Source of the DNA: Methylophaga sp.
Lineage (GTDB): Bacteria > Pseudomonadota > Gammaproteobacteria > Nitrosococcales > Methylophagaceae
Reading direction: 5' to 3'
Length of the DNA stretch: 64,000 nt
Assembly (NCBI RefSeq): GCF_009711715.1
Contig: NZ_VENF01000011.1
Span: forward strand, 124,001 to 188,000
Positions 48,700 to 58,046 of the stretch are shown in pieces. The notes below the pieces were generated by a model that saw only the letters and a list, made by a program, of their open reading frames with translations, was not told the origin of the DNA and made no database searches. The first letter of the stretch is position 1, and each line of letters opens with the position of its first letter. Position numbers and translations under genes: made by a program.

Positions 48700-50127
48700 A
48701 TGACAAAACCAGCCTGGTGGTGGTCGCGTCGCTTGCTTTCAGGTCACTTTTTCGTGACCACTGATCATCACAATTCCCTGCTTGCAGGTAGGCTTCCAAA
48801 GGTTTTAGCCGATCGATTGATGAGCCCTTTTATTCGCTTCTTGCATATTCAATCAGCAGGTGGCGGGATTCTTCTGTTATTCACTCTTGGCGCATTGTTT
48901 CTGTCCAACTCGCCGTGGGCTGATGCTTTCGAGCATGTCTGGGAAACACAGCTTGGCATCGAAGCCGGGGCACTGGACTTTTCTCGCTCCATACGCGAAT
49001 GGATCAATGATGGTCTGATGACGCTTTTTTTCTTTCTTGTGGCACTCGAACTTAAGCGTGAATTAGTACTCGGAGAATTGAAAACACCTCGCATGGCGAT
49101 GCTTTCGATTGCCGGCGCAGTGGGCGGCATGCTGGTACCTGCTTCAATTTATCTGTTAATGCAGCATGGACAACCCGGTGAACATGGGTGGGGCACGGTC
49201 ATGGCCACTGACACCGCATTTGTTATTGGCTGCCTGGCCCTACTTGGCACACGTATTCCCCAAAGTTTGCGGGTATTCATGCTGTCTCTGGCGATTGTTG
49301 ATGATATTGGTGCCATCCTTGTCGTTGCTATCGGCTACAGCGGCCAGATTGACTGGTGGCCTGTGGTCCTGGCGCTACTTGGCCTGTTATTTATTCGTGG
49401 AATGGCCATGCTTGGTTTCCGGGGTTTTCCGATTTACTTTATCGTGGGTAGTTTCGTCTGGCTTGCAGTCGATGCATCCGGCATTCATGCCACCATCACA
49501 GGCGTCATACTCGGGCTGATGACACCAGCACGCCGATGGGTCAGTGACGAGCAACTCTATGCCATACTGGAGCAGGTTATCGCACATCCATCAGCCAGCC
49601 AGGGAAGCGGTGACACGGAAGATCGTCAAACCTTGCAGATGGCAGAATTTGCCTCGCGCGAGACACTTTCACCTCTGGAGCGCCTTGAGATTGCCCTGCA
49701 TCCCTGGGTGGTTTTTTTCATCATGCCATTGTTCGCCTTTGCTAACGCCGGCTTGTCACTGGATCTCAATCAGCTTGAAAGCTCGCTCACACTCGCCGTA
49801 TTCCTCGGGTTCGCGCTTGGCAAACCAATCGGCATTCTGTCTTTCAGTTGGTTGGCTTTACGCTCACATATTGCTATACGCCCAGAGGAACTGAACTGGC
49901 GCCTGATGACTGGCGGCAGCTTTCTGGCAGGCATCGGTTTCACGATGGCACTGTTTATAGCCAATATTGCCTTCCCTGATAATCTCATTGACAGTGCCAA
50001 GGTTGGCATCTTCCTGGCTTCACTGATTTCTGCCCTGGCCGGACTGCTTATTTTATTCAGCACTGCCGCTGATTCCAGAACTCAACTAAACAGTGAAGGA
50101 CAAATCAACCGATCCAGGCCGAGTTGA
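48700..50127 (+). CDS. nhaA: Na+/H+ antiporter NhaA
   Basis: Exports Na+ in exchange for protons. It has 475 residues, longer than E. coli NhaA (388), with about 25 extra residues at the N-terminus and an acidic/Ser-rich loop near 300-320. The ion-binding aspartates are visible in MATDTAFVIG and LAIVDDIGAIL, and the pH-sensor-side segment LKRELVLGEL is conserved. It starts 18 bases after the hemolysin III gene, so the two may be cotranscribed. Confidence 0.95.
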   Translation: MTKPAWWWSRRLLSGHFFVTTDHHNSLLAGRLPKVLADRLMSPFIRFLHIQSAGGGILLLFTLGALFLSNSPWADAFEHVWETQLGIEAGALDFSRSIREWINDGLMTLFFFLVALELKRELVLGELKTPRMAMLSIAGAVGGMLVPASIYLLMQHGQPGEHGWGTVMATDTAFVIGCLALLGTRIPQSLRVFMLSLAIVDDIGAILVVAIGYSGQIDWWPVVLALLGLLFIRGMAMLGFRGFPIYFIVGSFVWLAVDASGIHATITGVILGLMTPARRWVSDEQLYAILEQVIAHPSASQGSGDTEDRQTLQMAEFASRETLSPLERLEIALHPWVVFFIMPLFAFANAGLSLDLNQLESSLTLAVFLGFALGKPIGILSFSWLALRSHIAIRPEELNWRLMTGGSFLAGIGFTMALFIANIAFPDNLIDSAKVGIFLASLISALAGLLILFSTAADSRTQLNSEGQINRSRPS

Positions 50128-50169
50128 TGCCCAAATAACTGACCATTTCAGTAAAAAAGGAAAATCGAT

Positions 50170-50655
50170 ATGACGATATCGGCCAAAAACAGAATCTGCC
50201 TCTGGTTTAATGGTGATGCCGAAGCGGCTGCACGATTTTATGCCGAGACTTTCCCTGACTCTTCTGTGGACGCTGTTCATACTGCCCCCGGTGATTTCCC
50301 CTCAGGCAGAAAGGGTGATGTCCTGACGGTTGAGTTCACCGTGATGGGGATTCCCTGCCTGGGTTTGAATGGCGGACCGGCGTTTACCCACGACGAGGCC
50401 TTTTCATTTCAGGTTGCCACTTATGACCAGGCCGAGACGGATCGTTACTGGAATGCCATTGTCGATAATGGTGGTCAGGAGAGTGCCTGTGGCTGGTGTA
50501 AAGACAAATGGGGTTTGTCATGGCAGATAACACCTGTCGTGTTGTCAGAAGCCATCACCCATCCCGACCCTGCGGCAGCCAAACGGGCATTTGATGCCAT
50601 GATGGAGATGCACAAAATCGATATCGCCACCATCGAGGCCGCTGTCAGAGGTTAA
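50170..50655 (+). CDS. VOC-fold PhnB/3-demethylubiquinone-methyltransferase-like protein
   Basis: A 161-residue protein of the glyoxalase/VOC superfamily in its PhnB-like form: RICLWFNGDAEAAARFYAETF, then GGPAFTHDEAFSFQVA, then CGWCKDKWGLSWQITP. Members are widespread with poorly known substrates; despite database names they are not methyltransferases. It lies 42 bp after nhaA and is probably independent of it. Confidence 0.85.
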   Translation: MTISAKNRICLWFNGDAEAAARFYAETFPDSSVDAVHTAPGDFPSGRKGDVLTVEFTVMGIPCLGLNGGPAFTHDEAFSFQVATYDQAETDRYWNAIVDNGGQESACGWCKDKWGLSWQITPVVLSEAITHPDPAAAKRAFDAMMEMHKIDIATIEAAVRG

Positions 50656-50807
50656 TCCTGATAACTGTGGCGCCGCATCACTTAACTTGGCCTGACTGGC
50701 AGGCTGGGTTTGAGTGCATTCAACCCTGGCTGCCTTTTATAGGAACATCTCCTCTTTCACAGAGTCCAGATTAATAACCTGAAATGACTCATGAAAAAGG
50801 AGATTGT

Positions 50808-51323
50808 ATGAAGTTAAAACTCGCCCTACTCTCATCGCTGTTGCTGACTTCCAGTGCTTTTGCGGCTGACTCCATCACGGTCGATATGAAAAATCTGCAG
50901 ACCGGTGAATCAGCCGGGACAGTCACTATCAGCCAGCACCCGTTTGGTACGGTCTTTACACCGGATATGCGTAACCTGTCGGCAGGTAATCATGGCTTCC
51001 ATGTCCATGAAATTGCATCCTGTGGTCCCAAGCAGAAAGATGGAGAAATGGTACCGGGCGGTGCCGCTGGCAGTCACTTTGATCCGGCCAATACCGGACG
51101 CCATGCTGAACCCTGGGACTTACACGGCCACGCCGGTGATTTACCGGCCTTGTACGTTGATAAAAACGGTATGGCTACACAACCGGTACTGGCGCCAAAA
51201 CTGACGCTGAAGGAAATCAGAAACCGGTCTCTAATGGTTCATGTGGATGGAGATAACTATTCCGATCATCCCAAGCCACTGGGTGGTGGCGGTGCCCGCC
51301 TTGCCTGTGGTGTGATTAAGTAA
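50808..51323 (+). CDS. sodC: Periplasmic Cu,Zn superoxide dismutase
   Basis: Dismutates superoxide in the periplasm. It has 171 residues with a signal peptide ending SAFAAD. Copper and zinc ligands are recognisable in HGFHVHE, GSHFDP, GRH and DLHGHAGDLP, and the structural disulfide pair in ASCGP and LACGVI. The catalytic arginine lies in the final GGGGARLACG. The ATG at 50808 has an AAGGAG site; an earlier in-frame ATG would add eight residues before the signal peptide. A strong terminator follows. Confidence 0.95.
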   Translation: MKLKLALLSSLLLTSSAFAADSITVDMKNLQTGESAGTVTISQHPFGTVFTPDMRNLSAGNHGFHVHEIASCGPKQKDGEMVPGGAAGSHFDPANTGRHAEPWDLHGHAGDLPALYVDKNGMATQPVLAPKLTLKEIRNRSLMVHVDGDNYSDHPKPLGGGGARLACGVIK

Positions 51324-51340
51324 ACCGGCTCAAACAGAAA

Positions 51341-51368
51341 GAACCGGCCGATCGGCCGGTTCTTTTTT
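51341..51368 (+). terminator. Terminator after sodC, probably bidirectional
   Basis: A perfect 11-bp-arm palindrome (51341-51362, arms GAACCGGCCGA) is followed by TTTTTTAT on the plus strand. A shorter A/T run on the other side may also stop the convergent gene at 51374. Confidence 0.9.
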
Positions 51369-51373
51369 ATTGC

Positions 51374-51850
51374 TCAAGGCTCAAATACCAAGGTCGGTTC
51401 CGAGCCGGTGAACACATCCTGCTTCAGGCTCTCGACAAAACCGGCATTAACGATAATCGCCTCATAGAGCCAGTAATAAAAGCCCCCTTCATAGACTTTG
51501 TAGCGCCATTGATAACGGCACTGAACCCAGCCATCACTGAGATCGGCGACCGGCTCAGTCGGTAACATGGAATCAGGCTGAGCAATGTATTCGAGCAGCT
51601 TGCGATTCAGATCAAAACGAAAGCGGTCAATAATAAAACGACCGTCATCACTGAGTTCATACTGAATGCGATTGCCCATCACATCGTCCCCATGCTGATC
51701 GAGCACGACCTGATGATCAAACAGATAACGGGCATCGGGGTCGGTGACCGGGTAGCGATCCGGACTCTCTGCTCGGGCGCTGATATCCGCCTCTGATTGC
51801 TGCCCTTTATCCCATTGCTGAATAACAATTTGTACGACTAGGGTCGACAT
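51374..51850 (-). CDS. Hypothetical protein in the norZ cluster
   Basis: A 158-residue soluble protein with no signal peptide and no family I recognise. It is rich in Asp, Tyr and Trp, with WVQCRYQWRYKVYEGGFYYWLYEA near residue 110 (aromatic-rich) and DGRFIIDRFRFDLN near 72. It lies 11 bases after the SirB-like gene, in line with norZ, so it is probably cotranscribed with NO reductase. A role in NO reductase maturation or NO response is possible but not shown. Confidence 0.6.
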   Translation of the reverse strand: MSTLVVQIVIQQWDKGQQSEADISARAESPDRYPVTDPDARYLFDHQVVLDQHGDDVMGNRIQYELSDDGRFIIDRFRFDLNRKLLEYIAQPDSMLPTEPVADLSDGWVQCRYQWRYKVYEGGFYYWLYEAIIVNAGFVESLKQDVFTGSEPTLVFEP

Positions 51851-51861
51851 GGCTGTCCTGT

Positions 51862-52287
51862 TTAACTGGCTGTAACGTCAACAGCATAACCAAGTCCAAG
51901 GTTGAAAACACCCCAGCCTTGCTGCGTTGTTGCTACGCTGAAAATATACAGCAAGGTAAGTAAAGCCATGCCCCAGGCAGTAAAGCGTTGCTGAGGGGAG
52001 CCTGCGGTATAGAACAGCAGCTGGCCCAGACAGAGATAGACCAACAGCAACACAAACTTCACACTGAGCCAGCTATTGATAAACGGATACTGCTGCACGA
52101 TATTAGTCAGCATCAGCGCCGCTGTGATTAAGACGGTATCGACTCCGTAGCGCAGGTATCGCATTGACTTGTACACCCAGCCATCGGCGTGAGGCATAGA
52201 GATGAGCCCCTGGATGAACAGCAGACTGCCGCTGGCTACTGCCATCAGCATATGCACCAGCCTGACCTCGCTGTAGAACTCCGTCAC
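51862..52287 (-). CDS. SirB-family membrane protein
   Basis: A 141-residue protein with four membrane helices. The first (RLVHMLMAVASGSLLFIQGL) and the RYLRYGVDTVLITAALML segment fit the SirB family, whose biochemical role is unknown. The start is GTG at 52287 with a GGGGG-type site upstream. It follows norZ by 21 bases. In several denitrifiers a small membrane protein accompanies NO reductase, so a link is plausible. Confidence 0.7.
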   Translation of the reverse strand: MTEFYSEVRLVHMLMAVASGSLLFIQGLISMPHADGWVYKSMRYLRYGVDTVLITAALMLTNIVQQYPFINSWLSVKFVLLLVYLCLGQLLFYTAGSPQQRFTAWGMALLTLLYIFSVATTQQGWGVFNLGLGYAVDVTAS

Positions 52288-52308
52288 AATGGATTACCCC
52301 CGACTTTC

Positions 52309-54573
52309 TTAGCGTTGACGCTCTGCGTTGTCATATTTCGGCGTAATCCAGAGGCTGGCGATAAACCAGGCCAGCAGCAAGGCACCAATCGCAAAGATAG
52401 TGTCACCGGGCACACGCATCCAGACCAGTAAATCCACCAGCGGTTGCTGCATGAATTCGGCTGAACGGGCATACCAATAGCCTTTCTCCAGACTGGCGAA
52501 TAATTGCAGTACGCCGAGCGGCAAAAGCGTGAGCAGTGCCATCAGGGCCAGACCGATATTCAGACACCAGAAGCTGGATTTCAGTATGCCTTCGCGCCAG
52601 ACAAGGTTGGGTTTAATGCCGCGCAGACAAAACAGTGCCAGCCCGATACCGAGCATACCGTAGACACCGAATAAAGCCGTATGTCCGTGTAACGGGGTGA
52701 GGTTGAGGCCCTGCATGTAATACAGGGATAAAGGCGGATTAATCAAAAAGCCGAACAGGCCGGCCCCGACCAGATTCCAGAACGCCACAGCAACGAAAAA
52801 CATCACCGGCCAGCGGTATCGCTTCATCCATTCGGTGGCTTTGCCCAACCGGTAGTTGTGGTAGGCCTCAAAACCGATATAGGCCAGTGGCACCACTTCC
52901 AGTGCTGAGAAGCTGGCCCCCAGCGCCAGCACCGGTGTCGGTGAGCCTACAAAATAGAGATGATGCAGGGTCCCGATCACACCACCGGACATAAAGATAA
53001 TGGTCGCGAATAAAACCGCGACCGTGGCGGTTTTGACCGGTATTAAACCCAGCCGGGTAAACAGAAAGGCGATAACTGCCGTCGCAAACACCTCAAAGAA
53101 GCCTTCTACCCAGAGGTGCACCAGCCACCAGCGCCAGTACTCGACCATCGAAATATGGGTATGCTCATTCCAGACCAGTGCCGCACCGAAAAATAAACCG
53201 ATGGCGACTGTGGATAGAAACAACAAACCGATGATGGAACGGTTTTCAGACGGTTGCCGCAAGGTCGGCCATAAGGCACGACCAACCAGAAACAGCCAGA
53301 GCAACAGGCCGATAAACAGAAACCATTGCCAGAAACGACCGATATCCGCATATTCCCATCCCTGGTGGCCGAACCAGAAATTATGCTCCAGGCCCAGGGT
53401 CTGATTGATTGCCAGCCATTGACCGGCAAATGCGCCGACCACAATCACCAGCAGACAAACCCATAACACATTCACACCGAGCCGTTGATAAGGCGGCTCA
53501 TAGCCGGATACAGCCGGACCGATATACAGCCCCGTTGCCAGCCAGGCTAGTGCGATCCAAAGCACTGCCAGTTGGGTATGCCAGGTTCGCGTTATCGAGT
53601 AAGGCAGAATATCGGCCAATTCATAGCCGTACATCACCTGCCCTTCCACCTGATAGTGAGCGGTAATCGCCCCAAGCAGAATCTGCACCAGGAACAGGGC
53701 CAGCAGCACCCAGAAATATTTTGCCGTTGCCAGCATCGAAGGCGTTGGTTGCAGATCCCGCATCGGGTCGGTTTCCGGTAACTGACCGGTTGCTTCCTCT
53801 TTGTCATGAGACACCGCGTAATACCAGCCCATCAGACCGATACCGGCCAGCAGAAAGGTGATACTGAACACTGACCACAGAAACATGCTGGCCGGTGGTT
53901 CATTGCCAATCAATGGTTCGCTGGGCCAGTTATTGGTGTAAGTCGTATCATCATCAACCCGATTGGTCATGGTGGCCCAGCCAGTCCACCAGAAAAAGGC
54001 GGACAGAACACGACGGTTTTCTGCTGTCGCTACCGTGTTGTCCTTCATGGCGTATGCTTCACGCAGTTCAGCGGTTGCCGGATCGTCACTGAAAAGACTT
54101 TGATAATGCCCGGCCACCTGGCTGATTGCCTGTCTCCGGTCCTCACTGAGCGTAATCACACCGGTATCGGGATTATAGCTATTGTTTCTGACACGGGATT
54201 TCAGACGACCTTCCAGTGCGGCCTGCTGTTCTGTGCTGGCCAGCTCATAGCTGTCGAGGCCATACTCCCTACTGGCCCAGATATCGAGTAGCGCTATCAT
54301 TTCCCGATGCATCCAGTCAGCGCTCCAGTCCGGCGCGACATAACCGCCATGACCCCAGATTGAGCCCAGTTGCATGCCCCCGAATGATTGCCAGACCTGG
54401 CGGCCGCGTTCGATCTCGTCACGGCTGTAAATTAATTCACCATTGCTGCTGACCACCTTGTCAGGCATTGGAGGTGCTTTCTGGTAAATCTGGTTACCAC
54501 TCCAGATCAGGACAGCAAAAGAAACGACCAGTAGCAGCGCCAGAAACAGCCAGAGTTTTTTTACGTTTGTCAT
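52309..54573 (-). CDS. norZ: Quinol-dependent nitric oxide reductase (qNOR)
   Basis: Reduces two NO to N2O using quinol in the inner membrane. The 754 residues combine a NorC-like N-terminal region without heme c (one helix, then the periplasmic part with GRQVWQSFGGMQLGSIWGHG) and a NorB-type catalytic core of about 12 helices. Heme and FeB histidines are visible in RTWHTQLAVLW, LVHLWVEGFFEVF, GTLHHLYFVG and LTPLHGHTALFG. It has an AAAGGAGTG ribosome site and a 371-bp upstream region with inverted repeats. It serves NO detoxification or denitrification; no other denitrification reductase is in the window. Confidence 0.95.
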   Translation of the reverse strand: MTNVKKLWLFLALLLVVSFAVLIWSGNQIYQKAPPMPDKVVSSNGELIYSRDEIERGRQVWQSFGGMQLGSIWGHGGYVAPDWSADWMHREMIALLDIWASREYGLDSYELASTEQQAALEGRLKSRVRNNSYNPDTGVITLSEDRRQAISQVAGHYQSLFSDDPATAELREAYAMKDNTVATAENRRVLSAFFWWTGWATMTNRVDDDTTYTNNWPSEPLIGNEPPASMFLWSVFSITFLLAGIGLMGWYYAVSHDKEEATGQLPETDPMRDLQPTPSMLATAKYFWVLLALFLVQILLGAITAHYQVEGQVMYGYELADILPYSITRTWHTQLAVLWIALAWLATGLYIGPAVSGYEPPYQRLGVNVLWVCLLVIVVGAFAGQWLAINQTLGLEHNFWFGHQGWEYADIGRFWQWFLFIGLLLWLFLVGRALWPTLRQPSENRSIIGLLFLSTVAIGLFFGAALVWNEHTHISMVEYWRWWLVHLWVEGFFEVFATAVIAFLFTRLGLIPVKTATVAVLFATIIFMSGGVIGTLHHLYFVGSPTPVLALGASFSALEVVPLAYIGFEAYHNYRLGKATEWMKRYRWPVMFFVAVAFWNLVGAGLFGFLINPPLSLYYMQGLNLTPLHGHTALFGVYGMLGIGLALFCLRGIKPNLVWREGILKSSFWCLNIGLALMALLTLLPLGVLQLFASLEKGYWYARSAEFMQQPLVDLLVWMRVPGDTIFAIGALLLAWFIASLWITPKYDNAERQR

Positions 54574-54944
54574 CAGCTCACTCCTTTTTGTGATAACGCA
54601 CGTGCCTGATAACTGGAGTCAGTTACAACTCCAGCTCATCAAAAAGATGGATGGCAGCGTAAAGTATTTTTATGTTTTATCGAGAAGCAATCAGGCCCGC
54701 TATGTGCCGATTTCCCGATAGCGGTCAGCGCAACATACGCACGCGCTTGCTCTGCAATTTGTATTAACGCTTTCTTAGGAACGGTGTGTAACATGTTAAT
54801 AGTTAATGGCTTTTTATCTTTTCTACAGTAAGCGTTAATATCAAACTACGCTTATATTACAGATAATTCAATAATCAGGTATTTAAATTACCTATTTATA
54901 ACTGCAAGCCTGTCCCTTAAGTCGTGAAACGACTTACTGGGACC
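54574..54944. promoter_or_regulatory. 371-bp regulatory gap upstream of norZ
   Basis: No gene fits here. It contains a CTGGAGT/ACTCCAG dyad (54613-54634) about 40 bp before norZ, a pair of perfect inverted 11-mers TATTAACGCTT (54762-54772) and AAGCGTTAATA (54830-54840), a near-palindrome AGGTATTTAAATTACCT (54877-54893) faintly like an NsrR site, and an AAGTCGT/ACGACTT hairpin near 54919. I see no sigma-54 -24/-12 element of the NorR type. Confidence 0.4.
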
Positions 54945-56033
54945 TCACGATGAAGGCGAAGACGGTTGCTGACTGCGTTTGAGGCTGCGAGGCCAGGCGT
55001 TCATCAGGGCTTTTAACAGCGTCGCCAGTGGAATGGCAAAGAAAATACCCCAGAAGCCCCAAATTCCCCCAAAAAACAACACGGCAAGGATGATCGATAC
55101 CGGGTGCAGATTGACCGCTTCGGAAAATAAAACGGGTACCAGTACGTTCCCATCCAGAGCCTGAATAACGCCATAGGCGATCACCACATAGAGAAACTCA
55201 TTGGTCAGACCAAAGTGAAAACCGGCCACTGCGGCAACCGGCAAGGTAGCGACAGCCGCCCCGATAAACGGGACTAATACGGAGAAGCCAACCAGCACCG
55301 CAAGCAGTGCCGAATAAGGCAGGCCGAACAGGGCAAAAGTCACGAAGGTGACGGAACCAACGATAATTATTTCAACGACTTTTCCGCGCACATAGTTGGC
55401 AATCTGATCATCCATCTCATTCCAGATCCGGCTCATCAGTCCACGTTTTTCCGGCAACACTGACAAAGTAAAGCCAACCAGTTTTTCACGGTCTTTGAGC
55501 ATAAAAAAGATCAGAATCGGCACCAGTACCAGATAGACAATCAAGCCGATCACACTGCCAAGAGAAGCCAGAGACAAAGTCAACGCACGTTGTGCATAGA
55601 GATTGAATTCGCGACTGATGGCATCAATCCAGGTCTGGATCTGGTCCTGAGTGACAAAATTGGGATATTTCTGTTGCAGTTCGTCCAGCCATTGCTGGCC
55701 GCTGGACAACATCTTCGGAATTTCCTGTACCAGGTTAACCAACTGGTTCCACAGCAATGGCATGAGCAGAAAAGCCAGCGCCAGCATGGCACCGATAAAG
55801 CCGAGGAAGACGATACCAATGGCGAGCTTCTCCGGTATATGTCTGCGGGTCAGCAAGTTCACAACACCCTGAAGCAAAAACGCCAGCACCAGCGCAGTAA
55901 AGAACGGAGCCAGCATGCGACCGAACCAGATCACAGCAGCAAAGCCGAGCACAAGCACAATCAGCATGATTACCGCTTCTTCATCAGAGAAGTAACGCTC
56001 AGCCCAGTCACTAAAAATTGCCCGCAAGGTCAT
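54945..56033 (-). CDS. AI-2E family transporter (PerM/YdiK type)
   Basis: A 362-residue inner-membrane protein with about eight helices and the family segments FFMLKDREKLV near 180 and VPFIGAAVATLPVA near 255. The start is the ATG at 56033, with an AAGGACAA site; the longer open frame (18 codons more) is unsupported. Family members have been linked to autoinducer-2 export or Na+/H+ exchange, so the substrate here is open. It diverges from the symporter gene across a 255-bp gap in which I see only a short TGTGC/GCACA dyad near 56065. Confidence 0.82.
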   Translation of the reverse strand: MTLRAIFSDWAERYFSDEEAVIMLIVLVLGFAAVIWFGRMLAPFFTALVLAFLLQGVVNLLTRRHIPEKLAIGIVFLGFIGAMLALAFLLMPLLWNQLVNLVQEIPKMLSSGQQWLDELQQKYPNFVTQDQIQTWIDAISREFNLYAQRALTLSLASLGSVIGLIVYLVLVPILIFFMLKDREKLVGFTLSVLPEKRGLMSRIWNEMDDQIANYVRGKVVEIIIVGSVTFVTFALFGLPYSALLAVLVGFSVLVPFIGAAVATLPVAAVAGFHFGLTNEFLYVVIAYGVIQALDGNVLVPVLFSEAVNLHPVSIILAVLFFGGIWGFWGIFFAIPLATLLKALMNAWPRSLKRSQQPSSPSS

Positions 56034-56288
56034 ACTCAAATTGTCCTTTTGACCACCCAGAAATGTTGTGCGTATTGTGGCACACACCCAGGGCTTGTAG
56101 ATCTTTCAGTATTGAAGATGAGAGACCAACAAGCCCTAGCGCCCAAGTTGAACAGAATCAGGCTCATGACGCAATTCTTGCTGCTATCGAACCCACTTGG
56201 TTGAGCAAGCCAGCATGGCTTTTGTTGTGCTATTTTGAATTTGGGATAGCTTTCACGACAGATTCAAATATCAGATCAGGGACGCGTA

Positions 56289-57671
56289 ATGTCAGAAAAA
56301 ATAAGCCAAGAGCCGGATAAGAAACCCGCTTTAACACCCCGTCGTTCACTGAGCAGCTACTTATTTGGCCTGGTCCAGCATCGACTCTGGCTGAAAGTCT
56401 TGATAGGCATGTTTCTGGGCTTGATAACCGGGATTATGCTCGGACCTTCAGTAGGGCTGGTTCAACCGGCCACCGGCACTATTATCGGTAACTGGCTGGC
56501 TTTCCCGGGCCACTTGTTTATAGCCACCATTCAAATGATCGTTATTCCTTTGGTCATCGCCTCAGTGGTGCGCGGACTTGCAGCCACCGAAGATATGGAA
56601 CAACTGCGAAAGGTTGGGGTTAGGGTCGTCCTGTTCTTTACTGCCACCACGGCATTGGCTGCTGCCATCGGTTTGTGGGTCGGGCATTTGTTTAGCCCGG
56701 GTAAACTGTTGCAGGGCATCGCCTTGCCCAGAGAGGACAGCAGTCAGATGCCATCGGCGACTATACCGGATCTGAGCACACTGCCTGATGTGATGTTAGG
56801 CCTGTTGCCGGGTAATCCACTTGATGCGATGGTTCAGGGTCAGATGTTGCAGGTCGTTATTTTCTCCATCATTGTCGGCGTGGCAATGGTTTCTATGCCA
56901 ATTGCACAATCACGGCCAATGCTGGACTTGCTGCGTTCCCTGCAACAAATATGCATGACCGTAGTTCATTGGGCAATGCGGCTGGCGCCCTATGCCGTCT
57001 TTGGTCTTATGGCTCAACTCACTACCAGTATCGGCCTCAGTGCTTTGCTGGGCATGGCCTCTTATGTCCTTACCGTGCTGACAGGCCTTCTACTCATGAT
57101 GATTGTTTATCTGCTGCTGTTGAGATTGCTGGCCGGGCAGCATCCGGTTCAGTTTCTCAAACATTGTCGGGATGTACTGTTGCTCGCTTTTTCCACCTCA
57201 AGTTCCGCCGCGGTGATGCCACTGTCGATCCGTACCGCGCAGGAGAAGCTGGCCGTCAGGCCGTCAATTGCACAATTTGTTATTCCTCTGGGTGCCACCA
57301 TCAATATGAACGGCACAGCGCTCTATCAAAGCGTCGCTACAATCTTTCTGGCACAGGCTTATGGCATCGATCTGAGTATGGCCAGTATGGCACTGGTTGT
57401 GGCGATGGCAGTAGGTGCCTCTATTGGTTCACCAGCGACTCCCGGTGTTGGCATCGTGATTCTATCAATGGTGCTGACGACCGTGGGTATTCCGCCCAGC
57501 GGTATTGCGCTGATTATGGGGGTTGATCGTATTCTTGATATGTCAAGAACTGCCGTTAATGTGACCGGGGATCTGGTCACTTCCCGCCTGATGGAGGCCT
57601 GGCGCCGAAAACAGGCCGGCCCGGCTGAGAATCTGGATGAAATTGAAGCAGTGCCATCAAACAATGACTAA
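56289..57671 (+). CDS. Dicarboxylate/amino acid:cation symporter (DAACS family, GltP/DctA-like)
   Basis: A 460-residue inner-membrane secondary transporter with eight helices and two re-entrant hairpins. The signatures are FSTSSSAAVMPLS near 300 (serine-rich hairpin), GATINMNGTALYQS near 337 (NMNGT cation site) and IGSPATPGVGIVILS near 378. It takes up glutamate/aspartate or C4-dicarboxylates with Na+ or H+; the exact substrate cannot be fixed from sequence. A cupin gene overlaps its last eight bases. Confidence 0.9.
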   Translation: MSEKISQEPDKKPALTPRRSLSSYLFGLVQHRLWLKVLIGMFLGLITGIMLGPSVGLVQPATGTIIGNWLAFPGHLFIATIQMIVIPLVIASVVRGLAATEDMEQLRKVGVRVVLFFTATTALAAAIGLWVGHLFSPGKLLQGIALPREDSSQMPSATIPDLSTLPDVMLGLLPGNPLDAMVQGQMLQVVIFSIIVGVAMVSMPIAQSRPMLDLLRSLQQICMTVVHWAMRLAPYAVFGLMAQLTTSIGLSALLGMASYVLTVLTGLLLMMIVYLLLLRLLAGQHPVQFLKHCRDVLLLAFSTSSSAAVMPLSIRTAQEKLAVRPSIAQFVIPLGATINMNGTALYQSVATIFLAQAYGIDLSMASMALVVAMAVGASIGSPATPGVGIVILSMVLTTVGIPPSGIALIMGVDRILDMSRTAVNVTGDLVTSRLMEAWRRKQAGPAENLDEIEAVPSNND

Positions 57672-57984
57672 AAACAATATTTTTTCGCACTTGCCGACAT
57701 CAATTGATAAGGAAGTCTTTGCAGACATCCTGACCAGCGAAAATGTTCGCATAGAGCGCATCGTCTCTTATGGACAGCGGTCTCCTGAATCAGGTTGGTA
57801 TGATCAGGATGAAAATGAATGGGTCATTGTGCTGGGCGGTTCCGGCACCTTGCTGTTTGAGGATGAGAATGAAATCGAGCTCAATGCAGGCGACTATTTA
57901 TTGATTCCGGCGCACCAGCGGCACAAGGTTCTCAGAACCGATTCTGAACAGCCGACCATCTGGCTAGCTGTGTTTTTTAGCTGA
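57664..57984 (+). CDS. Small cupin-domain protein
   Basis: A 106-residue single cupin barrel: WVIVLGGSGTLLFEDENE (motif 1) and LNAGDYLLIPAHQRHKVL (motif 2, with the metal-ligand His pair). The ATG at 57664 overlaps the symporter stop by eight bases. Function is unknown; similar stand-alone cupins include dioxygenase-like and sugar-binding proteins. Confidence 0.8.
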   Translation: MTKNNIFSHLPTSIDKEVFADILTSENVRIERIVSYGQRSPESGWYDQDENEWVIVLGGSGTLLFEDENEIELNAGDYLLIPAHQRHKVLRTDSEQPTIWLAVFFS

Positions 57985-58000
57985 TAACAGGCCATAAAAA

Positions 58001-58024
58001 AACCGGCTGCAGATGCAGCCGGTT
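58001..58024 (-). terminator. Bidirectional terminator between the cupin and pseudoazurin genes
   Basis: Perfect 11-bp arms AACCGGCTGCA and TGCAGCCGGTT with a two-base apex. On the minus strand seven T follow, serving the pseudoazurin gene. The plus side has only TTTAATT, so stopping of the symporter-cupin transcript is weaker. Confidence 0.9.
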
Positions 58025-58046
58025 TAATTCTACGCTGGGTTACTGA

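Noticed and set aside
54877-54893. Confident NsrR operator
   Set aside because: Only the central ATTTAAAT-like part fits the consensus, and it lies about 300 bp from the norZ start. Reported as one of several dyads only.
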